DNA of 11,150 bases, from the NCBI GenBank assembly GCA_949283445.1, contig CASDTD010000036.1, positions 1 to 11,150 on the forward strand, written 5' to 3'. The DNA is from an uncultured Coriobacteriia bacterium (GTDB taxonomy: Bacteria > Actinomycetota > Coriobacteriia > Coriobacteriales > QAMH01). Below, in pieces: positions 1-6,194 of the stretch. A program made the position numbers and the translations under genes. The notes beneath the pieces were generated by a model. That model worked only from the letters and a program-made list of their open reading frames with translations. It had not been told where the DNA came from and made no database searches. Position 1 is the stretch's first letter. Every line of letters begins with the position of its first letter.

Positions 1-945
1 GGTGAGCACCCAGTTGCCCCAGCCCCTCGAGCAGAACGCCGCCACAGCCTGCAGCCAGGCCGCGTCGCTGAAGAACGCAGAAATCTGCGCGGGGATGTAG
101 AGCAGTGCAGACGCGAAGATGATGGGGATGACGCCGGCGCCATTGACCTTGAAGGGCAGATACGTCGCCTGGCCGCCCATGACCTTGCGGCCGACCACGC
201 GCTTGGAGTACTGCACCGGAATACGGCGCTGGCCGCGCTCGATGAACACGATGGCGGGAATGACGATGAGAATCACCACGACGATGATGACTGTCATCAA
301 GATGCCCTGCATCTGGTCGGTGGAGTTATTGATGGAATCCAGCAACGCGCTTGGGAGACGGGCGATGATGTTCGCGAAGATGATGAGCGACATGCCGTTG
401 CCAATGCCGCGCTGCGTGATGAGCTCGCCCATCCACATGATGAAGGCGGTGCCCGCCACCAACGTGACGACGATGACGATGCTCGTCAGCCACACCGGCA
501 TGCCCGTGTTCGCGAACGAGATGCCGAATGCGGAGCTCTGGAACAGAACCAGATAGCCGATGGCGTTGATGAGGCCCAGCACCAGCGTGAGGTAACGCGT
601 GATGCGCGTGATCTTGCGCTGGCCGGTCTCGCCCTCACGCGCCCATGCCTGCAGCGAGGGCACGACGCCCTGCAGCAGCTGCATGATGATGGCGGCCGTG
701 ATGTAAGGCATGATGCCCAGCGAGAACACGGAGAAATACTCCAGCGCGCCACCAGAGAACAGGTTCAGCATGAGCAGACCCGCATTGGTGCTCGCGTCGG
801 AGAAGGTGTCCACCAGCTCTGCGAACGGGATGCCGGGAACCGGGATGAACGACCCCACGCGGTACAGCGCGATGATCGCCAGGGTGAAGAAAATCTTGTG
901 ACGGAGCTCCTTCACCTTGAATGCGTTTACGAGTGCCTTGAGCAC
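1..945 (-). CDS. secY: Preprotein translocase subunit SecY, N-terminal 315 residues (cut by window edge)
   Basis: This is the central channel subunit of the SecYEG translocon in the cytoplasmic membrane, which exports and inserts proteins made on the ribosome or delivered by SecA. I translated the frame through to base 1 without a stop. Visible SecY signatures are YRVGSFIPVPGIP (about residues 28–40), LGIMPYITAAIIMQLL after the plug region, the cytoplasmic loop REGETGQRKITRITRY, ELITQRGIGNGMSLIIFANI, and the basic loop ERGQRRIPVQYSKRVVGRK. Roughly the first seven of ten membrane helices are present; about 110–120 residues are expected beyond the left edge. The start is a GTG only 2 nt after the rplO stop, giving V/M-LKALVNAFKVKELRHK. 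Purine-rich sequence inside the end of rplO (GGAGGAAAGG) probably serves as a distant ribosome binding site, so translation is likely coupled to rplO. The following genes (often adk, map, infA) are outside the window. Confidence 0.98.
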   Translation of the reverse strand, partial: MLKALVNAFKVKELRHKIFFTLAIIALYRVGSFIPVPGIPFAELVDTFSDASTNAGLLMLNLFSGGALEYFSVFSLGIMPYITAAIIMQLLQGVVPSLQAWAREGETGQRKITRITRYLTLVLGLINAIGYLVLFQSSAFGISFANTGMPVWLTSIVIVVTLVAGTAFIMWMGELITQRGIGNGMSLIIFANIIARLPSALLDSINNSTDQMQGILMTVIIVVVILIVIPAIVFIERGQRRIPVQYSKRVVGRKVMGGQATYLPFKVNGAGVIPIIFASALLYIPAQISAFFSDAAWLQAVAAFCSRGWGNWVLT

Positions 946-947
946 GA

Positions 948-1388
948 TTACTCGACCTTTCCTCCGGCCGCTTCGATTTTGGCCTGCGCGGAAGCGGACA
1001 CCTTGTCTACCTTCACCGTGAGAGCCTTGGTGATGTCGCCATCGCCCAGGACCTTCACCAGAGCGTCAGCGTGCTTGATGATGCCCTTGGCGACGAGCGT
1101 CTCGTGGTCGACGGTCTCGCCCGCCTCGAACTTCTCCTCCAGACGGGAGACGTTGACGGGCAGGTACTCCTTGCGGTTGATGTTGCGGAAACCGGGGAGC
1201 TTGGGCAGGCGCATGGCCAGCGGAGTCTGGCCGCCCTCGAAGCCCGGGCCCTTCGTGCCGCCGGCGCGGGAGGCCTGGCCGTTGGAGCCGCGACCGGACT
1301 TGCCGCCAAAGCCACTGCCATGACCGCGGCCGACGCGCTTGCGGGATTTGGTGGAGCCGGGGGCCGGCTTCAGATCGTGCAGATTCAT
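948..1388 (-). CDS. rplO: 50S ribosomal protein L15
   Basis: L15 is a late-assembling protein of the large subunit. Its long N-terminal extension threads into 23S rRNA and its globular C-terminal half sits at the surface. The 146-residue product starts [26 protein letters not shown]. It has the typical Gly/Arg/Lys-rich, rRNA-embedded N-terminal stretch (about residues 10–50, with [15 protein letters not shown]), then the conserved [19 protein letters not shown] segment, and a C-terminal domain ending in AAGGKVE. Length is normal for bacterial L15. The ATG has AAGGAG about 8 nt upstream. A 112-nt gap with three hairpins separates it from rpmD upstream, so its expression may be partly set by read-through or processing there. 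It runs into secY with a 2-nt gap. Confidence 0.98.
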   Translation of the reverse strand: MNLHDLKPAPGSTKSRKRVGRGHGSGFGGKSGRGSNGQASRAGGTKGPGFEGGQTPLAMRLPKLPGFRNINRKEYLPVNVSRLEEKFEAGETVDHETLVAKGIIKHADALVKVLGDGDITKALTVKVDKVSASAQAKIEAAGGKVE

Positions 1389-1411
1389 GTTGTTTCTCCT
1401 TTATTCGCATA

Positions 1412-1449
1412 TGCCCGAAAACGGGCACAGCCGGCAGCTCGCCGCCGGC
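1412..1449 (-). other. Two adjacent hairpins in the rpmD–rplO gap
   Basis: Two inverted repeats lie side by side in the spacer before rplO. The first is TGCCCG/CGGGCA (1412–1417 with 1422–1427), a 6-bp stem around a 4-nt loop (AAAA on plus, TTTT on minus). The second is GCCGGC/GCCGGC (1430–1435 with 1444–1449), a 6-bp stem with an 8-nt loop. In the operon mRNA they lie about 24 nt before the rplO start. They could protect or fold the mRNA between the two cistrons. No function can be assigned from sequence alone. Confidence 0.5.
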
Positions 1450-1458
1450 CAACTTCCA

Positions 1459-1490
1459 AAACATGCCGCGGAGCTTTGCACCCCGCGGCA
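1459..1490 (-). terminator. GC-rich hairpin after rpmD, possible leaky terminator or RNA processing site
   Basis: An 8-bp perfect stem TGCCGCGG/CCGCGGCA (1464–1471 with 1483–1490) with an 11-nt loop begins 10 nt after the rpmD stop. On the minus strand it is followed by TGTTTTGG, a short and interrupted U run. This looks like a weak intrinsic terminator. Since rplO and secY follow in the same direction, it would have to be leaky, or act instead as a 3'-end stabilising hairpin. Confidence 0.45.
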
Positions 1491-1500
1491 CCTGATAACA

Positions 1501-1692
1501 CTAGATGTTCTCGACCTCAACGAGGTGCTTGACCTTGAAGATCATGCCACGGATGCAGTCGTTGTCGACCTGCTCGACCGTGCGGCCAATCTTGCCCAGG
1601 CCCAGCGCCTTGAGCGTCTTCTCCTGGTCTTTCTTGTAGCCGATGGAGCTCTTCACCTGCGTGATGCGCAGGGTCTTCTTCGTATCTGCCAT
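1501..1692 (-). CDS. rpmD: 50S ribosomal protein L30
   Basis: L30 is a small ferredoxin-like-fold protein of the large subunit, present in many but not all bacteria. The 63-residue product ([20 protein letters not shown]…) shows the family features: an N-terminal strand LRITQVKSSIG, then QEKTLKALGLGKIGRTVEQ in the middle, and the C-terminal segment GMIFKVKHLVEVENI. Length is normal. The ATG overlaps the rpsE stop by one base in a TAATG arrangement, which indicates translational coupling to S5, its usual neighbour. Downstream comes a strong hairpin and then rplO. Confidence 0.98.
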   Translation of the reverse strand: MADTKKTLRITQVKSSIGYKKDQEKTLKALGLGKIGRTVEQVDNDCIRGMIFKVKHLVEVENI

Positions 1693-2240
1693 TACTGAAC
1701 CTTCTTTCCGTACATTTCAGCAACGGTCAGACCACGGCGCTCGGCGACCTCTTCGGGGCTGGAGAGCTGCTTGAGGCCTTCAGCGGCCGCCTTGACGATG
1801 TTGAGCGCGTTGTCGGTGCCCAGGGACTTGGAAAGGATGTCCTTGACACCGGCGAGCTCGTACAGCGGGCGGACCGGGCCGCCAGCGATAACGCCCGTAC
1901 CGGGGGTAGCCGGTTTGATCAAGACCCTGCCTGCGTTGTATTCGCCCATGACCTCGTGCGGGATCGTGCCCTCCTCGGTCAGGGGAACCTTGAACATGTT
2001 CTTCTTCGCGTCCTCGACGCCTTTGCTGATGGCGATGGGCACCTCGGCGGACTTGCCCAGGCCGACGCCGACGTTGCCGTTGCGGTCGCCCACGACAACC
2101 AGCGCGGTCAGGTTCATCCTGCGGCCGCCCTTGACGGTCTTGGAAACGCGGTTGATGGAAACGACGCGCTCCTCAAGTTCGGGGACTGCGGGGTTGGCAT
2201 CGCGCTTGTTGTTCTTGCGGTTGTTGGACCTCTGAGCCAT
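1692..2240 (-). CDS. rpsE: 30S ribosomal protein S5
   Basis: S5 is a small-subunit protein near the mRNA entry and decoding region; it takes part in translational fidelity and mRNA unwinding. The 182-residue product has a basic, Asn/Arg-rich N-terminus and then the double-stranded-RNA-binding-like S5 domain starting at [20 protein letters not shown] (about residues 22–41). The loop at about 31–41 corresponds to the region where spectinomycin-resistance changes are known in other bacteria; here it looks like the ordinary sequence. Next come [19 protein letters not shown] and the C-terminal domain with [23 protein letters not shown]. The ATG is preceded by AAAGGGGGAG, which begins right after the rplR stop. 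Its own stop overlaps the rpmD start. Confidence 0.98.
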   Translation of the reverse strand: MAQRSNNRKNNKRDANPAVPELEERVVSINRVSKTVKGGRRMNLTALVVVGDRNGNVGVGLGKSAEVPIAISKGVEDAKKNMFKVPLTEEGTIPHEVMGEYNAGRVLIKPATPGTGVIAGGPVRPLYELAGVKDILSKSLGTDNALNIVKAAAEGLKQLSSPEEVAERRGLTVAEMYGKKVQ

Positions 2241-2255
2241 GGTTCTCCCCCTTTC

Positions 2256-2615
2256 CTAGAACTTGAGACCAGCCTCGCGGGCACCGTCCGCGAGAGCCTT
2301 GACTCGACCGTGATACAGGTTGCCGCCGCGGTCGAAGACGACCTCGGTGATGCCGGCCTCGAGAGCACGCTGGCCCACGAGCTTGCCGACCTGCTCGGCA
2401 CCTTCCTTATTGCCGCCGTTGGCGGTCACCTCGGCATCGAGCGAAGAGGCGCTGACCAGCGTCGTGGCAGCGACATCGTCGATGACCTGAGCGTAGATGT
2501 TCGCATTCGAACGCGTCACGCGCAGACGCGGACGCTCGGCGGTACCGGAGATCTTGGCACGCACACGGCGCTGGCGACGCTCCAGTTTCGCCTGCTTTGC
2601 TTTGAGCTTATCCAT
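2256..2615 (-). CDS. rplR: 50S ribosomal protein L18
   Basis: L18 binds 5S rRNA together with L5 and anchors it in the central protuberance of the large subunit. The 119-residue product begins with a basic tail ([24 protein letters not shown]). It continues with [20 protein letters not shown], the TLVSASSLD strand-turn, and ends with [28 protein letters not shown], the typical L18 C-terminus. Length is normal. The ATG is preceded by AAGGAG about 11 nt upstream. It lies 51 nt after rplF and 15 nt before rpsE. Confidence 0.98.
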   Translation of the reverse strand: MDKLKAKQAKLERRQRRVRAKISGTAERPRLRVTRSNANIYAQVIDDVAATTLVSASSLDAEVTANGGNKEGAEQVGKLVGQRALEAGITEVVFDRGGNLYHGRVKALADGAREAGLKF

Positions 2616-2666
2616 ACTTTGATGTACTCCTTGAAATCTACCCGGCTGTTATGCCGAGATACCCTT

Positions 2667-3206
2667 TTAGCCTGCTGCCTTGCCCTCTTTGCGGCGGATG
2701 TGCTCGCCCTGGTAACGGACGCCCTTGCCCTTGTAAGGCTCGGGAGCGCGCAGGGAGCGAATCTCGGCGGCAATCTGGCCGACCTTCTGCTTGTCGATGC
2801 CGGAGACCTTGATGGTGGTCTGGTCGGGGCACTCGAACGTGACGCCCTCGACGGCATTGACGATGATCGGATGGGAATAGCCCAAGGTCATTTCAAGGTT
2901 AGAGCCCTTGAGGGAGGCACGGTAGCCGACGCCGACCAGCTCGAGCGTCTTGACGTACCCCTCGGTGACACCGATGACCATGTTGTTGATGAGCGAACGG
3001 GTCAGCCCGTGCAGCGCACGGTTCTCGCGCTCGTCATTCGGGCGGGTGACGACGATTTCGCCCGCTTCGTTTTGGCTGATCTGCATGCTCTCGTTGAAAG
3101 AACGGGACAGCTCGCCTTTGGGGCCCTTGACGGTGACGTCAGAGCCGTTGATGGTAACCTCGACTCCAGCGGGAACCGGAACGGGCAGCTTACCAATACG
3201 AGACAT
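2667..3206 (-). CDS. rplF: 50S ribosomal protein L6
   Basis: L6 is a two-domain large-subunit protein near the sarcin-ricin loop and the factor-binding region. The 179-residue product begins [20 protein letters not shown] and contains [10 protein letters not shown] in the first repeat domain. The second domain holds [24 protein letters not shown] and the C-terminal signature [24 protein letters not shown]. Length matches the family (about 176–180). A purine-rich GGAAAGGAGC lies upstream of the ATG. It follows rpsH by 24 nt and precedes rplR by 51 nt; that gap contains only a weak short inverted repeat (CGGC/GCCG). Confidence 0.98.
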   Translation of the reverse strand: MSRIGKLPVPVPAGVEVTINGSDVTVKGPKGELSRSFNESMQISQNEAGEIVVTRPNDERENRALHGLTRSLINNMVIGVTEGYVKTLELVGVGYRASLKGSNLEMTLGYSHPIIVNAVEGVTFECPDQTTIKVSGIDKQKVGQIAAEIRSLRAPEPYKGKGVRYQGEHIRRKEGKAAG

Positions 3207-3230
3207 TGACTTTGCTCCTTTCCAGTTCTC

Positions 3231-3629
3231 TTACCAGACGTAGGCCAGGACCTCGCCGCCGACGCCTGCGAGGCGCGCGTCGCGATCGGTCATGACGCCT
3301 TTGGACGTGGAGATGACGGCAGTGCCCAGACCACCCAGCACGCGCGGCAGCTCGTCCTTGCCCGCGTAGATGCGCAGGCCCGGCTTGGAGATGCGGCGGA
3401 TGCCACGGATGACCTTCTCCTTCTTGGCACCGTACTTCAAAGTGATGACAAGCTCGTCTTGCGGGGTCTTTGCGATGACCTCGTAGTCGGCGATGTAGCC
3501 CTCTTCCTTGATGACGCGGGCAATCTCGACGAGCTTCTTGGAAGACGGCATGGAAACCGTCTCTTTGGTCGCAGAATTCGCGTTTCGAATACGCGTGAGC
3601 ATATCTGCGATCGAATCGGTCGTGCTCAT
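3231..3629 (-). CDS. rpsH: 30S ribosomal protein S8
   Basis: S8 is a primary 16S rRNA-binding protein needed for early assembly of the small-subunit body. In E. coli it is also the translational repressor of the spc operon, acting at the L5 start region. The 132-residue product starts with the canonical [20 protein letters not shown]. It has the [22 protein letters not shown] segment and the highly conserved C-terminal RNA-binding part [22 protein letters not shown]. The ATG has AGGAGG 7 nt upstream. A 103-nt gap separates it from rpsN. Whether this S8 represses its operon cannot be told from the protein. Confidence 0.98.
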   Translation of the reverse strand: MSTTDSIADMLTRIRNANSATKETVSMPSSKKLVEIARVIKEEGYIADYEVIAKTPQDELVITLKYGAKKEKVIRGIRRISKPGLRIYAGKDELPRVLGGLGTAVISTSKGVMTDRDARLAGVGGEVLAYVW

Positions 3630-3671
3630 TGATTTCCTCCTATGGTTCGTTGATGACTGCTTCCAAGCGGT

Positions 3672-3693
3672 TCGTCACCACCCGTGGCGATGA
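3672..3693 (-). other. Imperfect hairpin in the rpsN–rpsH gap
   Basis: In the 103-nt spacer between rpsN and rpsH, the segments 3672–3680 and 3685–3693 form a 9-position stem around a CGGG loop on the minus strand, with one G·U pair and one mismatch. The rest of the spacer has no clear structure except the AGGAGG ribosome binding site of rpsH. It may be a processing or folding element; support is modest. Confidence 0.35.
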
Positions 3694-3732
3694 CGCCTCC
3701 TCGGGGCAGCCCAGCACCCTCGAAGTCAGCTC

Positions 3733-3918
3733 TTACCAGCTGGCTTTGCGGACACCGGGAAGTTCGCCTTTAAGGGCAAGCTCACGCAGGCACACACGGC
3801 ACAGGCCGAACTTGCGGTAGACCGAATGCGGCCTGCCACAGCGGCTGCAGCGCGTATAGGCACGCGTGCTGTACTTGGGCGTACGCTTTGCCTTGGCGAT
3901 CATCGATTTCTTTGCCAA
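3733..3918 (-). CDS. rpsN: 30S ribosomal protein S14, type Z (zinc-binding)
   Basis: S14 is a late-assembling protein of the small-subunit head. The 61-residue form seen here is the short zinc-binding type common in Gram-positives. Four cysteines in two CxxC pairs (C24/C27 and C40/C43, in [21 protein letters not shown]) should hold one zinc ion. The start is TTG at 3918: it restores the family N-terminus [12 protein letters not shown] and sits 6 nt after a perfect AGGAGG. An ATG closer to the AGGAGG is out of frame and would not make S14. A longer in-frame start at 3975 would add 19 residues unlike the family. The C-terminus [11 protein letters not shown] is standard. Gaps of 110 nt (to rplE) and 103 nt (to rpsH) flank it, which is more than usual. 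Confidence 0.96.
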   Translation of the reverse strand: MAKKSMIAKAKRTPKYSTRAYTRCSRCGRPHSVYRKFGLCRVCLRELALKGELPGVRKASW

Positions 3919-3930
3919 AACATGCCTCCT
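3913..3930 (-). promoter_or_regulatory. rpsN ribosome binding site with TTG start
   Basis: On the minus strand AGGAGG is followed by CATGTT and then TTG GCA AAG AAA. The spacing to TTG is 6 nt, which is good. The ATG inside the spacer begins only 1 nt after AGGAGG and is in another frame (M-F-W-Q-R), so TTG is the start that decides this gene. Confidence 0.85.
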
Positions 3931-3980
3931 AATAACACAGCGAGGGCCGATCCCCCACTGTTGGTACCAAAACACCGAAA

Positions 3981-4009
3981 TGACTACGCACCATACAGGC
4001 GCGTAGTCA
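3981..4009 (-). other. Hairpin in the rplE–rpsN gap
   Basis: TGACTACGC (3981–3989) and GCGTAGTCA (4001–4009) form a perfect 9-bp stem. After an A·C mismatch it can add two C–G pairs, leaving loop ATACA. It begins about 20 nt after the rplE stop in the operon transcript. What follows on the minus strand (TTTCGGTGTTTTGG) is only weakly U-rich, so an mRNA-processing or stabilising hairpin, or a leaky terminator, is more likely than a full terminator. Confidence 0.5.
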
Positions 4010-4028
4010 GACGGATGAACACTATACC

Positions 4029-4580
4029 CTAGCGCGTTGCAAACGGGAAGCCAAAAGCGTCAAGAAGTGCCCTGCCTTCTTCGTCAGTGGCAGCCGTGGT
4101 CACGAACGTGATGTCCATGCCGCGCGTGCGGTCAACTTCGTCGTAGGCGATTTCCGGGAAGATAATCTGCTCGGTAACGCCCATGGAGTAGTTGCCGTGG
4201 CCGTCGAAGCTGGTGGCCGGCAGGCCGCGGAAGTCGCGGATACGCGGGATGGCCGTGGCGATCAGGCGATCGAAGAACTCGTACATGCGGTCACCGCGCA
4301 GCGTGACCTTGGCGCCGATAGCCTGGCCCTTGCGCAGATGGAAGGTCGCGATGGACTTCTTCGCGCGGCAGATCATCGGCTGCTGGCCGGTGATGGTGCG
4401 CAGGTCCTCGACGGCGGCGTCGATGAGCTTGCTGTCAACCGCAGCCTCGCCAACGCCCATGTTGACGACGATCTTGACCAGCTTGGGCACGTTGTTGATG
4501 TTGGTGATGCCCAGCTCCTGCTCCAGCTTGGGAACGATTTCCTCTTTGTACTTGACCTTCAGGCGTGGTGCTTCAGCCAT
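4029..4580 (-). CDS. rplE: 50S ribosomal protein L5
   Basis: L5 binds 5S rRNA with L18, forms part of the central protuberance and contacts P-site tRNA and the small-subunit head. I place the start at 4580, giving 183 residues beginning [24 protein letters not shown], with AAGGAG 9 nt upstream. A longer frame up to 4622 would add 14 residues that do not resemble the family. Signatures are [17 protein letters not shown], the [33 protein letters not shown] segment, and the C-terminal [23 protein letters not shown]. Length is normal (about 179–185). It is separated from rplX by a palindrome-rich spacer of 382 nt, where other bacteria have only a few bases. Confidence 0.97.
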   Translation of the reverse strand: MAEAPRLKVKYKEEIVPKLEQELGITNINNVPKLVKIVVNMGVGEAAVDSKLIDAAVEDLRTITGQQPMICRAKKSIATFHLRKGQAIGAKVTLRGDRMYEFFDRLIATAIPRIRDFRGLPATSFDGHGNYSMGVTEQIIFPEIAYDEVDRTRGMDITFVTTAATDEEGRALLDAFGFPFATR

Positions 4581-4629
4581 TGTAAAAATCTCCTTCAAAC
4601 GAGAATTAAGACGGGGTTCCAACCTCGTC

Positions 4630-4647
4630 CCCTCTCACCCGAGAGGG
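4630..4647 (-). other. Hairpin close to the rplE leader
   Basis: CCCTCTC (4630–4636) and GAGAGGG (4641–4647) form a perfect 7-bp stem with a 4-nt loop, about 50 nt before the rplE start in the transcript. No U run follows. It is the element nearest to rplE in the long rplX–rplE spacer. Confidence 0.5.
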
Positions 4648-4653
4648 CCTAAC

Positions 4654-4775
4654 TTTTAGGTGTTTTGAATCTCCTCCTCGGGGACCCTTCGCTCAGTCGA
4701 GCCAGCTCTTCGAGCTGTCTCTGCCTTCGCTGCGGTCGCTTAGCCCACTCGTCGGAGTTTCAAAACACCGTAAAA
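4654..4775. repeat. Long imperfect palindrome A in the rplX–rplE gap
   Basis: The arms 4654–4674 and 4754–4775 are inverted copies: GGTGTTTTGAATCTCC against GGAGTTTCAAAACACC, 15 of 16 matching. They extend by five more pairs (TTTTA/TAAAA) across a single-base bulge. The 79 bases between them include a nested 6-bp hairpin CAGCTC/GAGCTG (4703–4708 with 4712–4717) and two direct copies of CCTTCGCT. The layout is that of a small palindromic or MITE-like repeat. No coding potential is visible. Copies elsewhere in the genome would decide whether it is mobile. Confidence 0.6.
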
Positions 4776-4786
4776 ACCTAACATAG

Positions 4787-4856
4787 TTCGCTCAAAATCG
4801 AGCGAATGCATGAGTGCATCATGCAAGACCTAGCGAGGTTCGCTTAGGCGAATCGC
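4787..4856. other. Three small hairpins between the two palindromes
   Basis: Three compact inverted repeats follow one another. TTCGCTC/GAGCGAA (4787–4793 with 4800–4806) is a perfect 7-bp stem with a 6-nt loop. GCATGA/TCATGC (4808–4813 with 4819–4824) is a perfect 6-bp stem with a 5-nt loop. GCGA plus TTCGC pairs with GCGAA plus TCGC (4833–4856), nine pairs with a 2-nt bulge and a TTAG loop. The last can also fold differently (CCTAGCGA with TCGCTTAGG). The density suggests a structured RNA or DNA element, but nothing recognisable as a known RNA family. Confidence 0.45.
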
Positions 4857-4862
4857 ACATCT

Positions 4863-4969
4863 TGAATAGTTCTGAGGTGTGCGAGATAGCCACGCGCAGC
4901 GTAGGGAGCTGCCTTGCGCGCAGTGACCGTAGCTGCGCGCGGCTAGATCGTGTGCCTCAGGACTATTTG
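4863..4969. repeat. Long imperfect palindrome B overlapping the rplX stop codon
   Basis: The outer arms 4863–4884 and 4948–4969 pair over 22 positions, with seven G·U pairs, when read as plus-strand RNA. A symmetric GA/GA internal mismatch follows, and then a second 14-position stem (4887–4900 with 4932–4945) with one mismatch. On the minus strand the seven wobble pairs become A·C mismatches. The right arm covers the last bases of rplX including its stop, so the element was either inserted exactly there or grew from the end of the gene. Together with palindrome A it fills most of the 382-nt rplX–rplE spacer. Confidence 0.6.
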
Positions 4970-5286
4970 TCGATGTCTTTGCCGCACTTTTTGCACACGC
5001 GAATCTTCTTACCATCTTCGCGGCGCACGGCAATGCGGGTGGTGAGACCGCACTCGGGGCAAACCAGCATGACGTTGGACGCGTCGATGGCCGCCTCGCG
5101 GGTGTCGATGCCACCGTTGGGGTTGGCCTGCGTCGGGCGCAGCGCCTTGTGGACGAGGTTGACGCCCTTGACGACGACACGACCCGTGTCGCGCTTGACG
5201 GACAGCACTTCGCCCGTGGTGCCCTTGTCCTTGCCGGAGATGACCTTGACGGTATCGCCGGACTTGATGTTGTTCATCTTCGTCAT
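4963..5286 (-). CDS. rplX: 50S ribosomal protein L24
   Basis: L24 is an assembly initiator that binds the 5' end of 23S rRNA near the tunnel exit. The 107-residue product holds the KOW motif (about residues 7–35: IKSGDTVKVISGKDKGTTGEV), then VKGVNLVHKALRPTQANPNGG, and a C-terminal part with two CxxC pairs (C76/C79 and C98/C101). Four such cysteines occur in many L24 proteins and could bind zinc. The ATG at 5286 has GGAAGG 9 nt upstream. An ATG at 5277 (MNNIKSGD) is an alternative start with a closer GAGG. The 3' end is part of a long palindrome, and the usual next gene rplE is displaced by 382 nt. Confidence 0.97.
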   Translation of the reverse strand: MTKMNNIKSGDTVKVISGKDKGTTGEVLSVKRDTGRVVVKGVNLVHKALRPTQANPNGGIDTREAAIDASNVMLVCPECGLTTRIAVRREDGKKIRVCKKCGKDIDK

Positions 5287-5301
5287 TCCTCACACCTTCC
5301 T

Positions 5302-5670
5302 TTACAGCGTCTCGGGAGCGAGGGAGACGATCTTCATGTACCTGCGGTCACGCAGCTCACGGGCAACCGGCCCGAAGATACGCGTGCCGCGCGGAGCACC
5401 CGAATCGTCGACGACAACGGCGGCGTTTTCGTCGAACTTGATGTAGGAGCCGTCCTTGCGGCGGACTTCCTTTTTCAGGCGGACGATGACGCAGCGGACA
5501 ACGTCGCCCTTCTTGATCTGACTGTTAGGAGTGGCCTCCTTGACGCTGCAGATGATGACGTCGCCCAAGCCCGCGTAACGGCGCTTGGAGCCACCCAGAA
5601 CCTTGATGCACTGCACCTTGCGTGCACCACTGTTGTCAGCAACAGTCAGCATAGATTGCATCTGAATCAT
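5302..5670 (-). CDS. rplN: 50S ribosomal protein L14
   Basis: L14 is a highly conserved five-stranded barrel protein of the large subunit. It forms an inter-subunit bridge and is the docking site of the silencing factor RsfS in bacteria. The 122-residue product is canonical throughout: [28 protein letters not shown], the [14 protein letters not shown] strand, [31 protein letters not shown], and the end [28 protein letters not shown]. Length is exactly the usual 122. GGAAGG lies upstream of the ATG. Gaps to neighbours are 30 nt (rpsQ) and 15 nt (rplX). Confidence 0.99.
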   Translation of the reverse strand: MIQMQSMLTVADNSGARKVQCIKVLGGSKRRYAGLGDVIICSVKEATPNSQIKKGDVVRCVIVRLKKEVRRKDGSYIKFDENAAVVVDDSGAPRGTRIFGPVARELRDRRYMKIVSLAPETL

Positions 5671-5700
5671 TTCAATGAACCTTCCTGTTACTAACGTTGC

Positions 5701-5961
5701 CTACTTGGCCTTCTCGACGATCTCGAGCAGACGCCAGCGCTTGTTCTTGGAGAGCGGACGGGTCTCCATGACGCGGACGGTATCGCCCACGCCGGCCTCG
5801 TTGTTCTCGTCATGCGCATGGAGCTTCTTGGTGCTCGTGATCATCTTGCCGTAAACGCTGTGCGGCTTGCGCTCGCGAATCTGCACGACGATGGTCTTGT
5901 CGTTGACTGCAGAGACGACAACGCCCTGGCGAACCTTACGGCTATTACGCTCTTCGCTCAT
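5701..5961 (-). CDS. rpsQ: 30S ribosomal protein S17
   Basis: S17 is a primary 16S rRNA-binding protein with an OB fold, placed in the body of the small subunit. The 86-residue product has [45 protein letters not shown], the family core with the HSVYGKMI turn. It continues with [29 protein letters not shown]. Length is normal (about 84–89). AAAGGAGC lies just upstream. It lies 18 nt after rpmC. Confidence 0.98.
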   Translation of the reverse strand: MSEERNSRKVRQGVVVSAVNDKTIVVQIRERKPHSVYGKMITSTKKLHAHDENNEAGVGDTVRVMETRPLSKNKRWRLLEIVEKAK

Positions 5962-5979
5962 TTAGGTATCGCTCCTTTC

Positions 5980-6192
5980 TTAGGACGCAGCGCCCGCTGC
6001 GGCTTTGATCTCACGGGCACGCAGCTCGGTGCAGATGCGTGCGATGTCCTTCTTGACGGTCTTGACGCGAGCCGTATTGTCCAGCTGGCTGGTGGCCATC
6101 TGGAAACGCAGGTTGAACAGCTCCGTACGGGCCTCCTCCAACTTCGCGTTCAGATCGTCGTTGGAAAGCTCGCGGATTTCAGAAGCCTTCAT
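5980..6192 (-). CDS. rpmC: 50S ribosomal protein L29
   Basis: L29 is a small two-helix protein at the polypeptide exit next to L23; both contribute to docking of trigger factor and SRP. The 70-residue product begins MKASEIRELSNDDLNAKLEEARTELFNLRFQMATSQLDNTARVKTVKKDIARICTELRARE, a textbook L29 helical hairpin. A short Ala-rich end (IKAAAGAAS) follows. The gap to rplP is 2 nt, so its ribosome binding site lies in the end of rplP: AAGGGGGTAACTAAG before the ATG. Confidence 0.98.
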   Translation of the reverse strand: MKASEIRELSNDDLNAKLEEARTELFNLRFQMATSQLDNTARVKTVKKDIARICTELRAREIKAAAGAAS

Positions 6193-6194
6193 TC

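Noticed and set aside
1..945. Possible frameshift or missing start in secY, as no ATG-initiated frame is present
   Set aside because: Manual translation gives one continuous SecY frame from a GTG at 945 to base 1, with all expected motifs; the gene is only cut by the window edge.
1956..3209. A 417-codon open frame on the plus strand, opposite rpsE, rplR and rplF
   Set aside because: Same reason: an antisense shadow of three intact conserved genes, without its own ribosome binding site or recognisable domain.
4581..4962. A hidden gene between rplX and rplE
   Set aside because: No frame with a credible start and ribosome binding site fits inside the gap. The plus-strand frame that begins at 4814 only becomes long by running antisense through rplX and rplN.
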